From Paracyclopina nana (Eukaryota; Arthropoda; Copepoda; Cyclopoida; Cyclopettidae): a stretch of 64,000 nt of DNA. Position numbers and translations under genes: made by a program. Shown here piece after piece: positions 15,501 to 28,029 of this stretch. The number at the start of each line of letters is the position of its first letter. The first letter of the stretch is position 1. The stretch covers positions 3,224,001 to 3,288,000 of the forward strand of contig JAGUCH010000001.1 of assembly GCA_019096065.1 (NCBI GenBank), in the 5' to 3' direction. The notes beneath the pieces are model-generated. The model was not told the origin of the DNA, ran no database searches, and saw nothing but the letters and a program-made list of their open reading frames with translations.

Positions 15501-16706
15501 GTGCATGGAGGATATTTTCAAAGAAGCAGTCAAAATTACTCGTGACACCAAAGAAGCCATAAAAGCTTGAGCCATCTTGCTCCAATGCACAATCCCAACA
15601 ACCTAATGGGAATTGAGCTTTTAGAGAAGAAGTTCAGTCATCTGCCTCAGGTTGCAGTTTTCGATACCACATTTCATGTCAAATCTATGCCAGAAAAAGC
15701 TTTTCGATACGCTGTGCCAGAACAATGGCTTGAGTCCCATAAAGTAAGGAGATACGGATTTCACGGAATGAGCCATAAGTATGTGGCCGGTGAGTTTGCA
15801 AATCTGATGAAGAAACCAGTTAACGAAGTGTCGGTCATCAGTGCTCACCTCGGAAATGGGTGCTCGATGTGTGCGATAAAGGACGGAAAAAGTGTGGATA
15901 CTTCTATGGGTTTTACTCCGCTAGAAGGGCTTATTATGGGTACAAGATCAGGGGATCTTGACGCGTCAGTCATCAGCTACATGGCTCAAAGGCTGTCGTG
16001 CAGTGCTGACGAGGTCCTTAGCTTATTGCTACATAAAAGTGGACTGGAGGCAATTTCAGGATATCATGACTCGAGAGATATTGAGAAGAAGTTTAAGGAA
16101 GGTGACAAAAGAGCAGCTCTAGCAATAGAAATGTTTTGCTACAGAATCGCCAAATACTTGGCGGCCTACGTCGTTCCTCTGAGACAAATCCCAGATGGGA
16201 TTATTTTCACAGGTGGCATAGGAGAACGATCTCCGCTGAAGCGTAAACTGATTATTGATCTTCTCCAGCCTATTGGCTTTAAGATTGACGATGCGGAAAA
16301 TATGAAAAACTCCATCATGATTAGTTCTAATGATTCTACCGGAGCAATTGCAGTAATACCAACTAACGAAGAGCTTGTAATTGCTCAGGAAACAATAAAT
16401 GCTATCATGAGATGAATTAATTAAAGAAAAGAGTATGGCACTCACTTTGACGTGTCCAACTTTGACAAATCTGTTTGCAATTTTGGTGACGATGCTTCCA
16501 ACAATCCGAGAGTTGAAGAAGGTGATGTATGTGATCCAAAATATGCCAAATATGAGGGAGCACATAAATATGGCAAAGTTTGTCCTCGTCTCGTTGGAGT
16601 TGTCATCCAAACCCGGAATATCGCCGATATTCACGCCAGGAAATTTGTCCTGTAGAATGCCCGTAAAATTGCGGAGAATATCCGCTGATGACTTGCTCGA
16701 CGACAT
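562..16706 (-). CDS. BLTP1: Bridge-like lipid transfer protein 1 (KIAA1109/Tweek/LPD-3), 10 exons, 4,701 aa
   Basis: Exons (minus strand): 16706-16446, 15192-14803, 14749-13917, 13855-12542, 12479-11757, 11696-9793, 9414-5153, 5095-2271, 2209-1167, 1112-562. All junctions are GT-AG and phases agree; the exons sum to 14,106 nt. Introns are 53-62 bp except intron 1 (1,253 bp) and intron 6 (378 bp). Residues 44-64 form a membrane anchor (FAIFMCSLIFGIFWITYITFF region), followed by NSRIVG and, in exon 2, RIQDGYLIFRWWRSYVP, a hallmark of this family. The C-terminus has WHLEPTVRLISWAG and HARTTIPKW, typical of the conserved FSA_C end. Family members are about 5,000-residue rods of repeating beta-groove modules that carry phospholipids between the ER and other membranes. 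The middle (exons 6-8) is rich in Ser and acidic low-complexity segments. Exon 8 carries a short coiled coil (EINEQAKVVEDLQKL). Intron 1 contains an acetate kinase gene on the other strand. Confidence 0.96.
15193..16445 (-). other. BLTP1 intron 1, host of a nested gene
   Basis: On the minus strand the donor is AAA|GTGAGT (16446/16445) and the acceptor is CTTTACAG|ATCGGG (15193/15192), in phase 0. Of 1,253 bp, 1,176 bp (94%) is the plus-strand acetate kinase reading frame. Only 47 bp remain on the acceptor side and 30 bp on the donor side. Every other BLTP1 intron but one is about 60 bp, so this intron looks like a short intron expanded by an insertion. Confidence 0.93.
15240..16415 (+). CDS. 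ackA-like: Acetate kinase, bacterial type, intronless, with a local frame disturbance
   Basis: Acetate kinase phosphorylates acetate with ATP to give acetyl phosphate, reversibly. The frame covers 392 codon positions, the normal family length of about 400. Family landmarks in order are NCGSSSVKF (Asn11), GHRVVHGG (Arg86), LAPMHNP (His117), VFDTTFH (Asp142), YGFHGMSHKYV (His175), AHLGNG, MGFTPLEGLIMGTRSGDLD, TGGIGE and, near the end, IPTNEELVIA, which is strikingly bacterial. The expected catalytic and substrate residues are therefore present. The frame is broken locally: after HGG the family-like sequence continues one frame over (15511-15563; DIFKEAVKIT...), then returns at 15564 (SLSHLAPMHNP). 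Read straight through, the main frame meets TGA at 15543-15545. The pattern equals 2 nt plus 1 nt missing, the latter in an A-run. It could be an assembly error or real damage. AATAAA at 16393-16398 lies inside the last codons. It sits antisense within BLTP1 intron 1. Confidence 0.9.
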
Positions 16707-16717
16707 TTTTATCTTGG

Positions 16718-16984
16718 ATGGTCTTCTCTAGTCAACAGGTCACATGGCTTGGATTTGCATTTTCAAACATTCCTGTTCAGCCTAAAAAACAACTGACGCA
16801 ACGACTCCATGCTCATGCTTATCGCAAGAGAGTAGCGGTGGAGCAGAAACGAAAGATGCGGAAACTTGTAAGTTATCTCGAGCCTGTTGTAATGAAGCCA
16901 ACTTTGTTTTGGCTGTCAAAAATACTGGAGAATGATACATCAGAAATGCTCGATCTCGAGGCAACACCTTTTCGGTCTCCATAA
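16718..16984 (+). CDS. Possible short basic protein, 88 aa, head to head with BLTP1
   Basis: An open frame begins at ATG 16718, only 11 bp from the BLTP1 start codon on the other strand, and ends at 16984. The centre is strongly basic (HAYRKRVAVEQKRKMRKL). The part after it is more hydrophobic (PTLFWLSKIL). There are no cysteines. AATAAA at 17048-17053 could end the transcript. A consensus donor GTAAGT at 16868 with an AG at 16929-16930 would remove 63 nt in frame, so a spliced 67-residue form is possible, although the acceptor tract is poor. I do not recognise the protein. A chance frame in the BLTP1 5' flank cannot be excluded. Confidence 0.35.
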   Translation: MVFSSQQVTWLGFAFSNIPVQPKKQLTQRLHAHAYRKRVAVEQKRKMRKLVSYLEPVVMKPTLFWLSKILENDTSEMLDLEATPFRSP

Positions 16985-17481
16985 AAATGCTCCTTGTGAT
17001 TCATAATTTTTGAAATTTCATTTTGATAACTTTCTTCTGCCAACAAAAATAAATAAGAGCATTTTAAGCCCAATCATGTTTTTTTTTACAGAAATCAACA
17101 ATAATATCGCCCTAAAAAAGACGAAACAACTTTCATTTTGCTTTTTCACCAATTCACCAAACCTACCGTTAAGAAAAGGTACATCTAATCAAATTAAGGC
17201 TTCTAATGATTAAAAATTTCTTTGTCCAAACCTTTCATAAGATAATCGATGCTCTTGGAACCTAAAAAATTGTAATACGATTAGTAAAATGTATTGATAG
17301 AAACTTTATGGCTACTCTTAATCGCATTTTAAGCATTGAAGCTGCGGCAGCTTCAAAAGATTGTACTTTAACACAACCTGTCATTGAGCCATAAAAACAA
17401 ACTTGAGACGTACAAGGTTTCACACGTGGGTTACGTGCACTGATTGCTAGTGCTGAATTTGTGAAACTTACGATACCCACG

Positions 17482-19546
17482 ATGTCTTACTACAATTTCA
17501 AGAAGATTGCCGTCGTCCCGACGTCGAAAGACTTCACGGATGTTGTTTTGTCGAAGACTCAGCGCAAAACTCCCACTGTTGTGCATCGCCACTTCAAAAT
17601 CTCCAGGATCCGTTCCTTTTACATGAGAAAGGTGAAGTTCACCCAAACCAACTTCAACGAAAAGCTGACACAAATTCTGAGCGAATTCCCTAAACTGGAA
17701 GACGTGCATCCCTTCTATGCCGACTTGATGAATGTCCTCTATGACAAGGACCATTACAAACTGGCTTTGGGTCAATTGAATACCGCCAGACATCTAATTG
17801 ACAATGTTGCCAAGGATTACGTGAGGCTGTTGAAGTATGGAGATTCTCTTTACCGATGCAAGCAGCTCAAGAGAGCTGCTTTGGGCAGAATGGCCACCAT
17901 CATGAAGAGGCAGGCCCAGAGTTTGGCTTACTTGGAGCAAGTTCGCCAGCATCTGAGTAGGTTGCCCTCGATTGACCCCAACACAAGGACCATAATCATT
18001 TGTGGGTTTCCCAATGTTGGAAAGTCCAGCTTCATCAACAAGGTAATCATAGGAAACGCCCTTATTCCCATTATAGAGCTGTGACAATCTCTGATTTCTT
18101 TAGATTACAAGGGCTGATGTTGAGGTGCAACCCTATGCTTTCACCACCAAGTCTCTTTTTGTTGGCCACACTGACTACAAGTATCTGCGTTGGCAAATCA
18201 TTGACACACCTGGAATCTTGGACCATCCTCTGGAGGAGCGCAATACCATAGAAATGCAAGCCATCACTGCATTGGCACATCTTAGGGCCGCAGTCCTCTA
18301 TATTGTCGATCCTTCTGAGCAATGTGGCTACAACTTGGAAGCCCAGAAGAGCCTATTTGATAATATCAAGCCTCTGTTCAACAACAAGCCTTTGATTGTT
18401 GTTGCCAACAAGGCCGATATTTGGCGAGATGATTTGAGCGATGAGAAAAGACAGATTCTGCAAAGCTTTGAGGCTGACGTCGAGAATGGCAAAATCCTTG
18501 AAATGTCGAACAAAGACGATGATGACTCTGTCAACCAAGTGAAAGTTGATGCTTGTGAGATTCTCCTCCAGCATCGCGTTGAGCACAAGTTCAAGACCAA
18601 GAAAGCCGATGGTATTCTTAATCGGATCCACGTTGCTGAGCCTCAGCCGAGAGACTCCCGAACGAGGCCAGCCTTTATTCCCGAGGCTGCTCTCAAAAAG
18701 ATGCTTGAGAAAAAGAACAAGAAGGACGATGATGACGAGGAGGAGGAGGATATGGAAGCCCTTGATGAGGACGATGTGCCTCTGCCAAAGACGAGGAAGT
18801 CCAATAGAAAGAAAACTGAACGAGATATTGAGCTGGAACTGGGCGATGATTACACCTTGGACTTTAACAAGAAGTTCCTGCTTGCCAATCCAGAAGAGAA
18901 GTACGACGTTATTCCTGAGCATTGGCAAGGCCACAACATTGCCGACTACATTGACCCAGAGATTATGGCGAAGCTGGAGGCCTTGGAAAAGGAGGAAGAG
19001 CTGCGTGAGAAATCTGGCTACTATGATAGCGAGTCCGACGAAGAGGATGACAACATGAAGGAGATCCGCTCCTTGGCCTCCAAGATTAGGATCAAGAAGA
19101 AGCTCATGAAGAATGATCAGAAGATTGACAGAACGAACAAGCCCATGTCAAGGACGACGGAAGCAGTGAAGCGAACCAGGAGCGTCTCCAGGCTGAAGAA
19201 AGAGTTCACAGAGCTCGGAGTGGACATGACTGGTACTGAGGAGGCTAAGTTTGCCAACACTCCCAACAAGCGTAAGGCCAGATCCAAGTCCAGAGACGCA
19301 AAGAAGGCTAAGATGGAAGTCGACGAGAGCGACACCAAATCTCGCACCAGAAGTGCATCAAGGGATGTATCTGGCGTACGTGATCCCGATGCCCGCAAGA
19401 AGCTGAAGAAAGTTGAGAAGAAGATGCAGAGGAAGGCATTTGGAGTCAGAGGCAAGGCCGGAGAGTCTGACAGGCACATTGCGGTCAAGAAACCACGTCA
19501 CTTGTTCTCGGGCAAGCGAGGAGCCGGCAAGACGGATCGTCGTTAA
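17482..19546 (+). CDS. GTPBP4: Nucleolar GTP-binding protein 1 (NOG1/GTPBP4), 667 aa
   Basis: Exon 1 is 17482-18042 and exon 2 is 18104-19546. The 61-bp intron (AAG|GTAATC ... TTTAG|ATT) is in phase 0, right after the P-loop. The start at 17482 gives [13 protein letters not shown], the family N-terminus; a GTG 21 nt upstream is in frame but not needed. Residues 175-182 are the G1 loop GFPNVGKS, 221-224 are G3 DTPG and 289-292 are G4 NKAD, in the unusual NOG1 GTPase fold after an N-terminal helical region ([39 protein letters not shown]). The last third is highly charged, with lysine/acidic runs and Ser-Arg patches, and ends [15 protein letters not shown], typical of the family. NOG1 acts in nucleolar and cytoplasmic maturation of the 60S ribosomal subunit. 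Polyadenylation signal AATAAA is at 19572-19577. Confidence 0.97.
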
Positions 19547-19571
19547 AATGTTTTCAATCCCTAATATGATG

Positions 19572-19577
19572 AATAAA
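19572..19577 (+). terminator. Polyadenylation signal of NOG1
   Basis: AATAAA lies 26 bp after the stop codon of the NOG1/GTPBP4 gene, at a normal spacing. Confidence 0.7.
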
Positions 19578-21199
19578 TGCTGCTATTCATTCTTGCTTTC
19601 TAAATCTGCGCTATGACTAATAAATCAAGTTCTTTTCTTACCAAATCTTAATACAGGTCGATCTACACATTTCATTTTTGCTTCTTATCGCAATCAATGG
19701 ACAATGGGAGGTTAACAAAACATGTCATTTTAATTCGCTCCGGTCAGGTAGCAACAGTTGTCAAATCAGCCCAACTGGCAGCTAGCAGCCGGTCACTCAG
19801 GCAGGCGCTTGAATTTGCCCCACGAGCAGACGCATTCTAGCGTCTTCGCATCTTTTATTAGTCTCTTATGTAGTGTCTAGGTAGGAGTAGGAGAAGCTGA
19901 GTGCTCAGTAGATCCGCGTGCACGTTCCAGCTCAGCAGTCAGCCGCTCAGTTGCTTAATTCAAGTTCTGACATGAATTACCTCAGTCATGATAATTGCAG
20001 TGAGTGGAGGAGACATAAGAAATCACGTGAATATATTTTGATATTTCTCGTCAAATTGGAAGGGCATCATTGGAAGTGGAGGCTGCTCGATTCCATGGGC
20101 AAGTGAATTAAGCGTTCGTGATCGTGACAGCCTCCTTCGATTTAGCGGCATTTCGGCCATAATGCTACTAAAAGTGAAAATTTGTCGGGACAAGCAACTT
20201 TTTTGACATAATTAAGGTAGGACAGAAAATATTATCAATCAAGCGGCGCAAGATTCATGAGATTTCGAACGATTCTAAAATCGAAATCGGAAATTCACAC
20301 CAGATTGTTCTGGACTCTGGAGCATCGGAACTTTTGACGCAACATTTTGTTTACCGCTTGGCAAAACCTCGAGCATTTGTGCAAAAAATCGCGTGTTGTA
20401 GCTTGCCAAGCTCTGCCCGTGTTCTGCATTCTCGTTTGCCAGACGATCCGAATTTGTAAGAGCAAGAAGTTAACCCTTTTCGCAGGTAACTTGCTCTTAC
20501 GCTGCGTTATTGGACTGGCTGGGACCGGCCAAGGAAAGTTCAGCGCACAGAAAGCAACGAGGCTTCTTGCATTGAATAATGATCTGATATTTTACGGAGT
20601 ACTCTAGTTTTAATTAATATTGTGAGATATCTGTTTGACTGGATATTATGTAATTATTACTTGTGAAGCTTACTACAAGTGTTTTCGGCCATGTGCATCG
20701 AGCATGTGTCTGCAGAGAAATCACGTTGGATACGACCTGTACCATTAATTGGTGATTTTTGATGAACTGCTTCCTTATTTATTCTCTGAAATCGCAAATG
20801 CATTTCCATGTGTTATTTGTAAAACCCTTGTTTTCGTCCCATTTTTGCTACATTTAAACAAACTATTTGTTGATTATGTGGTATTGCTTGTTTAAGGGCA
20901 GCAGAGATTTAAGCACACTTTTCTCTTGAGACTTGGAACCTTTGCAGACCTCCTCAGTACTTGCCAGCTCCACTTCAGCCATGGCATTTCTTAACAAAAG
21001 TGGCCTAATTGCACAAGTAGTATGCAGTAGAGTAGAATTGATTGTTGGTAAACAAAATAGCATTCAAAGTATAGGTTAAGTAGGCTCATTTTCTGCTCAG
21101 ATTGTGGCCTTTTGAAAAGATTCCGGAACAAAGACTCAAAATAATGCTCAACTCAATTGGACGTAAGAAATCATAGGGTTTTTTACACTTAAAACTGTG
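19578..21199. other. Intergenic, no gene recognised
   Basis: Short frames of 60-86 codons occur on both strands, but none has recognisable protein features. The main structure seen is an inverted repeat at 20456-20500 (separate entry). Another 8-bp inverted pair, CTTGGCAA/TTGCCAAG, lies just before it (about 20357-20410). Confidence 0.6.
20456..20500. repeat. Short hairpin, 11-bp perfect stem
   Basis: GTAAGAGCAAG (20456-20466) is mirrored exactly by CTTGCTCTTAC (20490-20500), with a 23-nt loop. An outer GCCAG/CTGGC pair about 18 bases further out on each side could extend the fold. No family is assigned. Confidence 0.5.
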
Positions 21200-21205
21200 T
21201 TTATT
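21200..21205 (-). terminator. Candidate polyadenylation signal of Msx-A
   Basis: AATAAA on the minus strand, 163 bp past the Msx-A stop codon. The same hexamer, in the shared context ACGAAATAAA, follows Msx-B at 37718-37723. Confidence 0.45.
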
Positions 21206-21367
21206 TCGTACCACTCAAAGCACAACATTTTTTGGAGGTTTCTTGCAAACTGGATGAATTTTATGGTAGGTTGTTACATGTGTAAAGTAGAAGTATGAGG
21301 TTATAAATACGCACATTCAATGAGGGTAATTAATTATTTCTAGCTATTCAATCTAATCTTAAAACTT

Positions 21368-23305
<1,938 letters not shown>

Positions 23306-26300
23306 GGAGGTCACTGCACGAGATGGCTGATCAGTTTGTTTTAAAATCTCAAGATCCTTAGCGATCAAGTTTCTAGGCTGCACTGAGAGGTTTTTAATCA
23401 CGGCGAGCTTTTTTGCGACAGGCGCACTCGGTATTTTCCTCCGAACGGCGTTTGGCGCTCTCTTCCCCGTCCGCGCAGAGAATTCTCGGGAGCAGCGAAA
23501 ATTGGCCAATAAAATCGTGCGTTCGTTGAGCCGTGGACAGATTACGGTCTAATGACCCAATTATCGTCAGATTCTATTAGCGAAAGCCATTTGGAAATGG
23601 ATGCTAGCCGGGAATGCAGATGGATGGTGTTCAACAAAAGTTGATACTTTTCGAAACATATTCATGGTTAGGGTACTAAACGTGGCCCCCGTCATCTGCT
23701 TTTTGCTACTACGTGAAAGGTATGTATACTAGTGCGCGTTGGGCAATAAAAGCAGTCAGTAAAGCTGATCATCCTCGTTCGAAATCGCAGAATAGTACGA
23801 TGTAAATCACAAAGCAAACCTTTTTCATACAGGAGAAAACACACACGTTTTGTTTTGAAATCAGGCCAGATAAATCTAAACAGCTTTTGACACAGCTATT
23901 GATAATGTAGCAAAAAAGTACGTACAAGCTGAATATGGTTTGTTAGAGCACAAAAATCACACCTTTCAGAGGTACACTGCAAAAACAGCGGTAGGATCAA
24001 AATTTGTATGCGCCAACGTTTATCACAGCTGAAGAAGATAAGGAGCCGAAAAAAATCTTGTCTAAAAAGGGTCGCGTGACTTGTGAAGTTGAATTTTGGT
24101 AGTTTCAGAGAGGAGTACATGACATGTCCCATCTAGTTATTCTATGAGGGTTGTCGAGGATCGTTAGTTTTCCACGATGGATGAACACTGAACGACCCGT
24201 TTAGGCTCTAATCTCAGTTAAACGTCGATTTACTAGTGTGCACAGTGTGCGCTTTTGCTCGGAAATTCATTGCTCTCTTTTTGCCGGGAGCCAACTTTTC
24301 AAATACTTATTCATTATTGCTGGAGTAGTATTCACATTAGGCTTGTAACCGAACGTGTCACACTGTGCTTTCGAGGGTCATATTTTAAAGGCTGCTTTCC
24401 CGACGGAGCCAGCAGCAGTCACAGGCCAGGGCCAGATTTCTGAAAAATGAGGGGAAAAAATTCACAATTATGCGCTATTAACACAAAGACTTTTGTTTGA
24501 TACAAATCAGAGGCAATGGAAATAGCAGTAGTTCAGTACAGCAGTGACCGCGCGCGCAGCTGAAGTGAATTGTGAGGCTTTTTTAGCAGTAAATTGCTAT
24601 CAGTGCTATTAAATGATGTTGTACCGCGATGGCAATCTTACTTGTTAAAAGTAGGATTCATGAATGAATAGTCAAGGCAGATATCGGGTTGGACGGCGAA
24701 AAAGCAGAGCCTTATTTCTATTGCACACATTCCCTCGGCTGTACGAGAAGCCTCTCAGGGGGTCCTTAAAGTCAGTAAAAAAGCCGCTGGGGGTGCAAAA
24801 TGTTGATATGCCGACTGGAAAAAAAGGTGACGACCACGGTGGTCAATTCCCATGATCCAGATCTGGTGGAAATTCTTTACTTGCATTCCTTTGGAAAATA
24901 GATGTGATTGACTTTCTTCATCAATCCTAGATTAATGGCTTTGACCAGCATGACTCGAAAAGTATTATTGGCCTAATTCGATATAGAGGATCGGCACGAG
25001 CCCACTTTTTGTTCCCCTTGATGATGCTTGATTGTTTGATAATAATGACGATCGAAAAGGGTTCGGACTCATTAGTGCCATGACTGCTTAGCCTCTCCAG
25101 AGGGTTATTAATGATGGTCGTCCACAAGTGAGAGGCAATCATACAAAAATATGGCTTTGATGCGAGCTATGTCGTTACGAAGTTGTATGTAGTTCTTTTT
25201 GCACTCCTACTACTGCTGCCCACCCAGCCAACTTTAGAGAATGCCTTTTTTGGTAAAATTTCGAAAAATTATTAGGTAGTTGGTTCCAAATAGGGGCTGG
25301 AATGTGAGATGTCTTCTACTTCGCTGCTCGATATCACCGTCATTAAGAGAAACTAGCGGGGAGGCGCCTACCTGCCACTTGATTAAGATAAAGCATGAGG
25401 GGCCGTAATAGGACTCAATTAAACCTAGTTTTCTTAGGCATTGTTGTTCAATCAATTTCCCACGCCCCTTCTGTTTGTTTTCCGAATGGCTTTCAATAAT
25501 GGTATGATAATCTCCTTGGCTGTATTATTGTTGGCTAGGGGGATTTTCAGGATCAGATAGTAGCAGCATTACAGCTTCAGAAAATGGCATTTGTATCGAT
25601 CCCCATATTACTAGTAGCTGTTGTCGGTGACGGTGACAAAATCACTAATTTCCTTAACAGTTATGAGATTTTTGTATGCATAGCATATAGTGAAGAAAAT
25701 GGCAAACTGGCGGACATTAAGGAAATTGCCCCCATCAGGGGGGTCTCGTAAGTGAGTTCTTGACGCAAGTTTTGCATGCCAAAATCACCAAATCTGTTTG
25801 TCTTAGCCTAGGTGGCGCTAGTAGTTCTTACTACATAGCGCGTGAGCTCAAGTGATGTGTCAGTCATGGAAGCAAGCGGGCTAATCTCACGCGTCTTCAA
25901 AAGAGCTCCTAGATAAGTTCTGTATTTTTTAAAAAAGTATGCAATTTGGGCACTTTTTGATAATTTAAGGCAGGTTATGGAAATTTTTGGAAGTGAAATC
26001 CACAGAATTATATTGAAATTTTGTCTTGAAGCCTACCACAGCTCAGTCAGACTGTGTGCTATAGTACAGCAGCGACAAGAACTCACCTTATTACTATAGA
26101 TCATCTTGGCCCCCATCAAATTCCACTTGGCTAGCCTCTCCTTCCTTGTGAGACTCTTTTCACATTTGCGGCCAGCCCTTGCTTCTTAACACTCACATGA
26201 GAAAGAAGCAGTATCGTGAGCTTCGCGATTCCTTTGATTGACTCACTCGCGCAAGTTTTTGAATATATGCATTAAGCTGGCGGCAAGTCGAACAGAGAGC

Positions 26301-28029
26301 CAAATTGCAGATTAGATGATAATCAAGTGATCATGACCTAAAGCTGAACGAAGCATCGAATCTCATAGTCTCTTTGGATATCGTGGACAATTTTTTACAG
26401 TAGTAACCTTCATTTTTTGCGGCAGCAGCTCTGGCGTAGGTAAGTGAGTTGTCTTTTTTTGCTTCCGTAATGATAAGCTGACTTTTTGTGGCTCAAATTG
26501 GCGGCACTGTATTTAGTTAGAAAAGTCGTTTGTTGTCAGCAGGAGCAGCCACCAATTTTATGTGTGTGCACGATGAAAACTTTCTTCTTCTTGACCATAA
26601 ATGTATGTTTATGTAAGTGAAATCTCATTCAAAATTACAATCAAGATGAAAAATTGAAGCCTAACTTTTACCTACCCTGCATAGCCTGCAGCGAGTTGAA
26701 AACGAAATACCCCATCATTTTGACAGCTCAAAAAAGTGCGTCCATCTCAATTTACATACATAAAGTCAAGCAAGAAGTTCTTTAGGCGAGTCTCCTGCCA
26801 TAATAATATTCATGTTCAAGAAAATTGGCCAGAAATTGCATCACAGAGCAGAATTGAGCTATTAGTCAGCCTTGAAGTATCAATTTGAGAAAAGTGCACA
26901 ACGAATTAACTACTAGCCCCGTGTTGCAAACCTTATAGCATAATTATATTTTAACTCAATTTTTGAGCCTTGCCTGGGTGAAGCGTATACCTACATATGG
27001 CAAACGCTCCTTTTCTCATAACAAAAGTTGAGCCTTTTTCAATTACGAGCTTTGCAGTGCTTAATAATGCATGGACATTTGAAAGTCGATGATGACGCTA
27101 TGACAAAGTCGAGCTTTCAACGATTTGGCAGATCCCCAGGGTGTTGCCCAAGAATGCAAATGACGCGTCTTTCTAAATGTTTACTTCTCAGATAGAATAG
27201 TTTTGTAAGTACTTTTGTCACCATGTTGGCATTTATTTCCGACCCTCCCTCATTTCCTAGAATGAGAAGTTAAACTTCTCGTCTGTCGCCACATTAGTTA
27301 AAGGCGACTTCTCCACCTCCAAAATTGCATGCATGCCATCCACCTATTACCGTGCTTTCTCTTCAATTCTCTGCAGTAATGAGCCATCTTTAAACAAGAA
27401 CTCGCCTCGCTTGCTAGCACCTTCTTAGCTAGCAGCTGCGCACAACAAAGATGACATAAAAGATAATTGTTTTCTTGAATGGTGAATTCTTGAAAACTGT
27501 CATTTGTTCTTGTAAGAAAAAAATGCGCCCTCATAGACATTGCATTATTGACGACAATCAGTTTTGCATGCACTTGTTTGTTACGTAGCTTTTTAGGTGT
27601 TAGCTCTGAATAGTTGAAGTGGTGGAATGTTTGCTTTAGCCACTTGCATGATTTAGTGCTGCTCCCAAAAAGCAGAGAAGGAGGCTAGTTGAAAAGCTGT
27701 CTTGGCTCAATTAGCGAGCTTTCCTTAAGTAATAGCTTAGCAGTCATGGCTAATTTTTCCACTTCTCCTGGCCCCACTGAAACAAAAAAAGCCCTGCCTT
27801 GCAGCATCTCATGCTTTGCTTGCAAATTCTAGCAGAACATAGATTTGTCGTTCGTTGTGGCTCGTTTGAGCTCGAAAAAAAATGCTATTATTTGTTCTTG
27901 ACAATTTCCCACTCATGCTGAACATAATGTGAAGAGTGACACATAGGCCAGCCGAATTGTAACACTTGCATTCTACATGTGTGCTAGCATAATGATCATT
28001 ATCTTTATATCCATGAGTTAGTTAGAGGT
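23306..28029. other. Intergenic 4.7 kb upstream of Msx-A and of the lectin pair
   Basis: The first 250 bp contain the Msx-A 5' region, which is GC-richer than the rest and open in the Msx frame but lacks an ATG. The remaining DNA shows only scattered short frames without protein features. No tRNA, transposon terminal repeat or long direct repeat was recognised. Enhancers of the Msx genes are plausible but unproven. Confidence 0.55.

Noticed and set aside
23306..23509. N-terminal extension of Msx-A up to 23509
   Set aside because: The frame is open but starts at TTG, and the first ATG is at 23305. It is more likely 5' UTR, though an upstream exon cannot be excluded.
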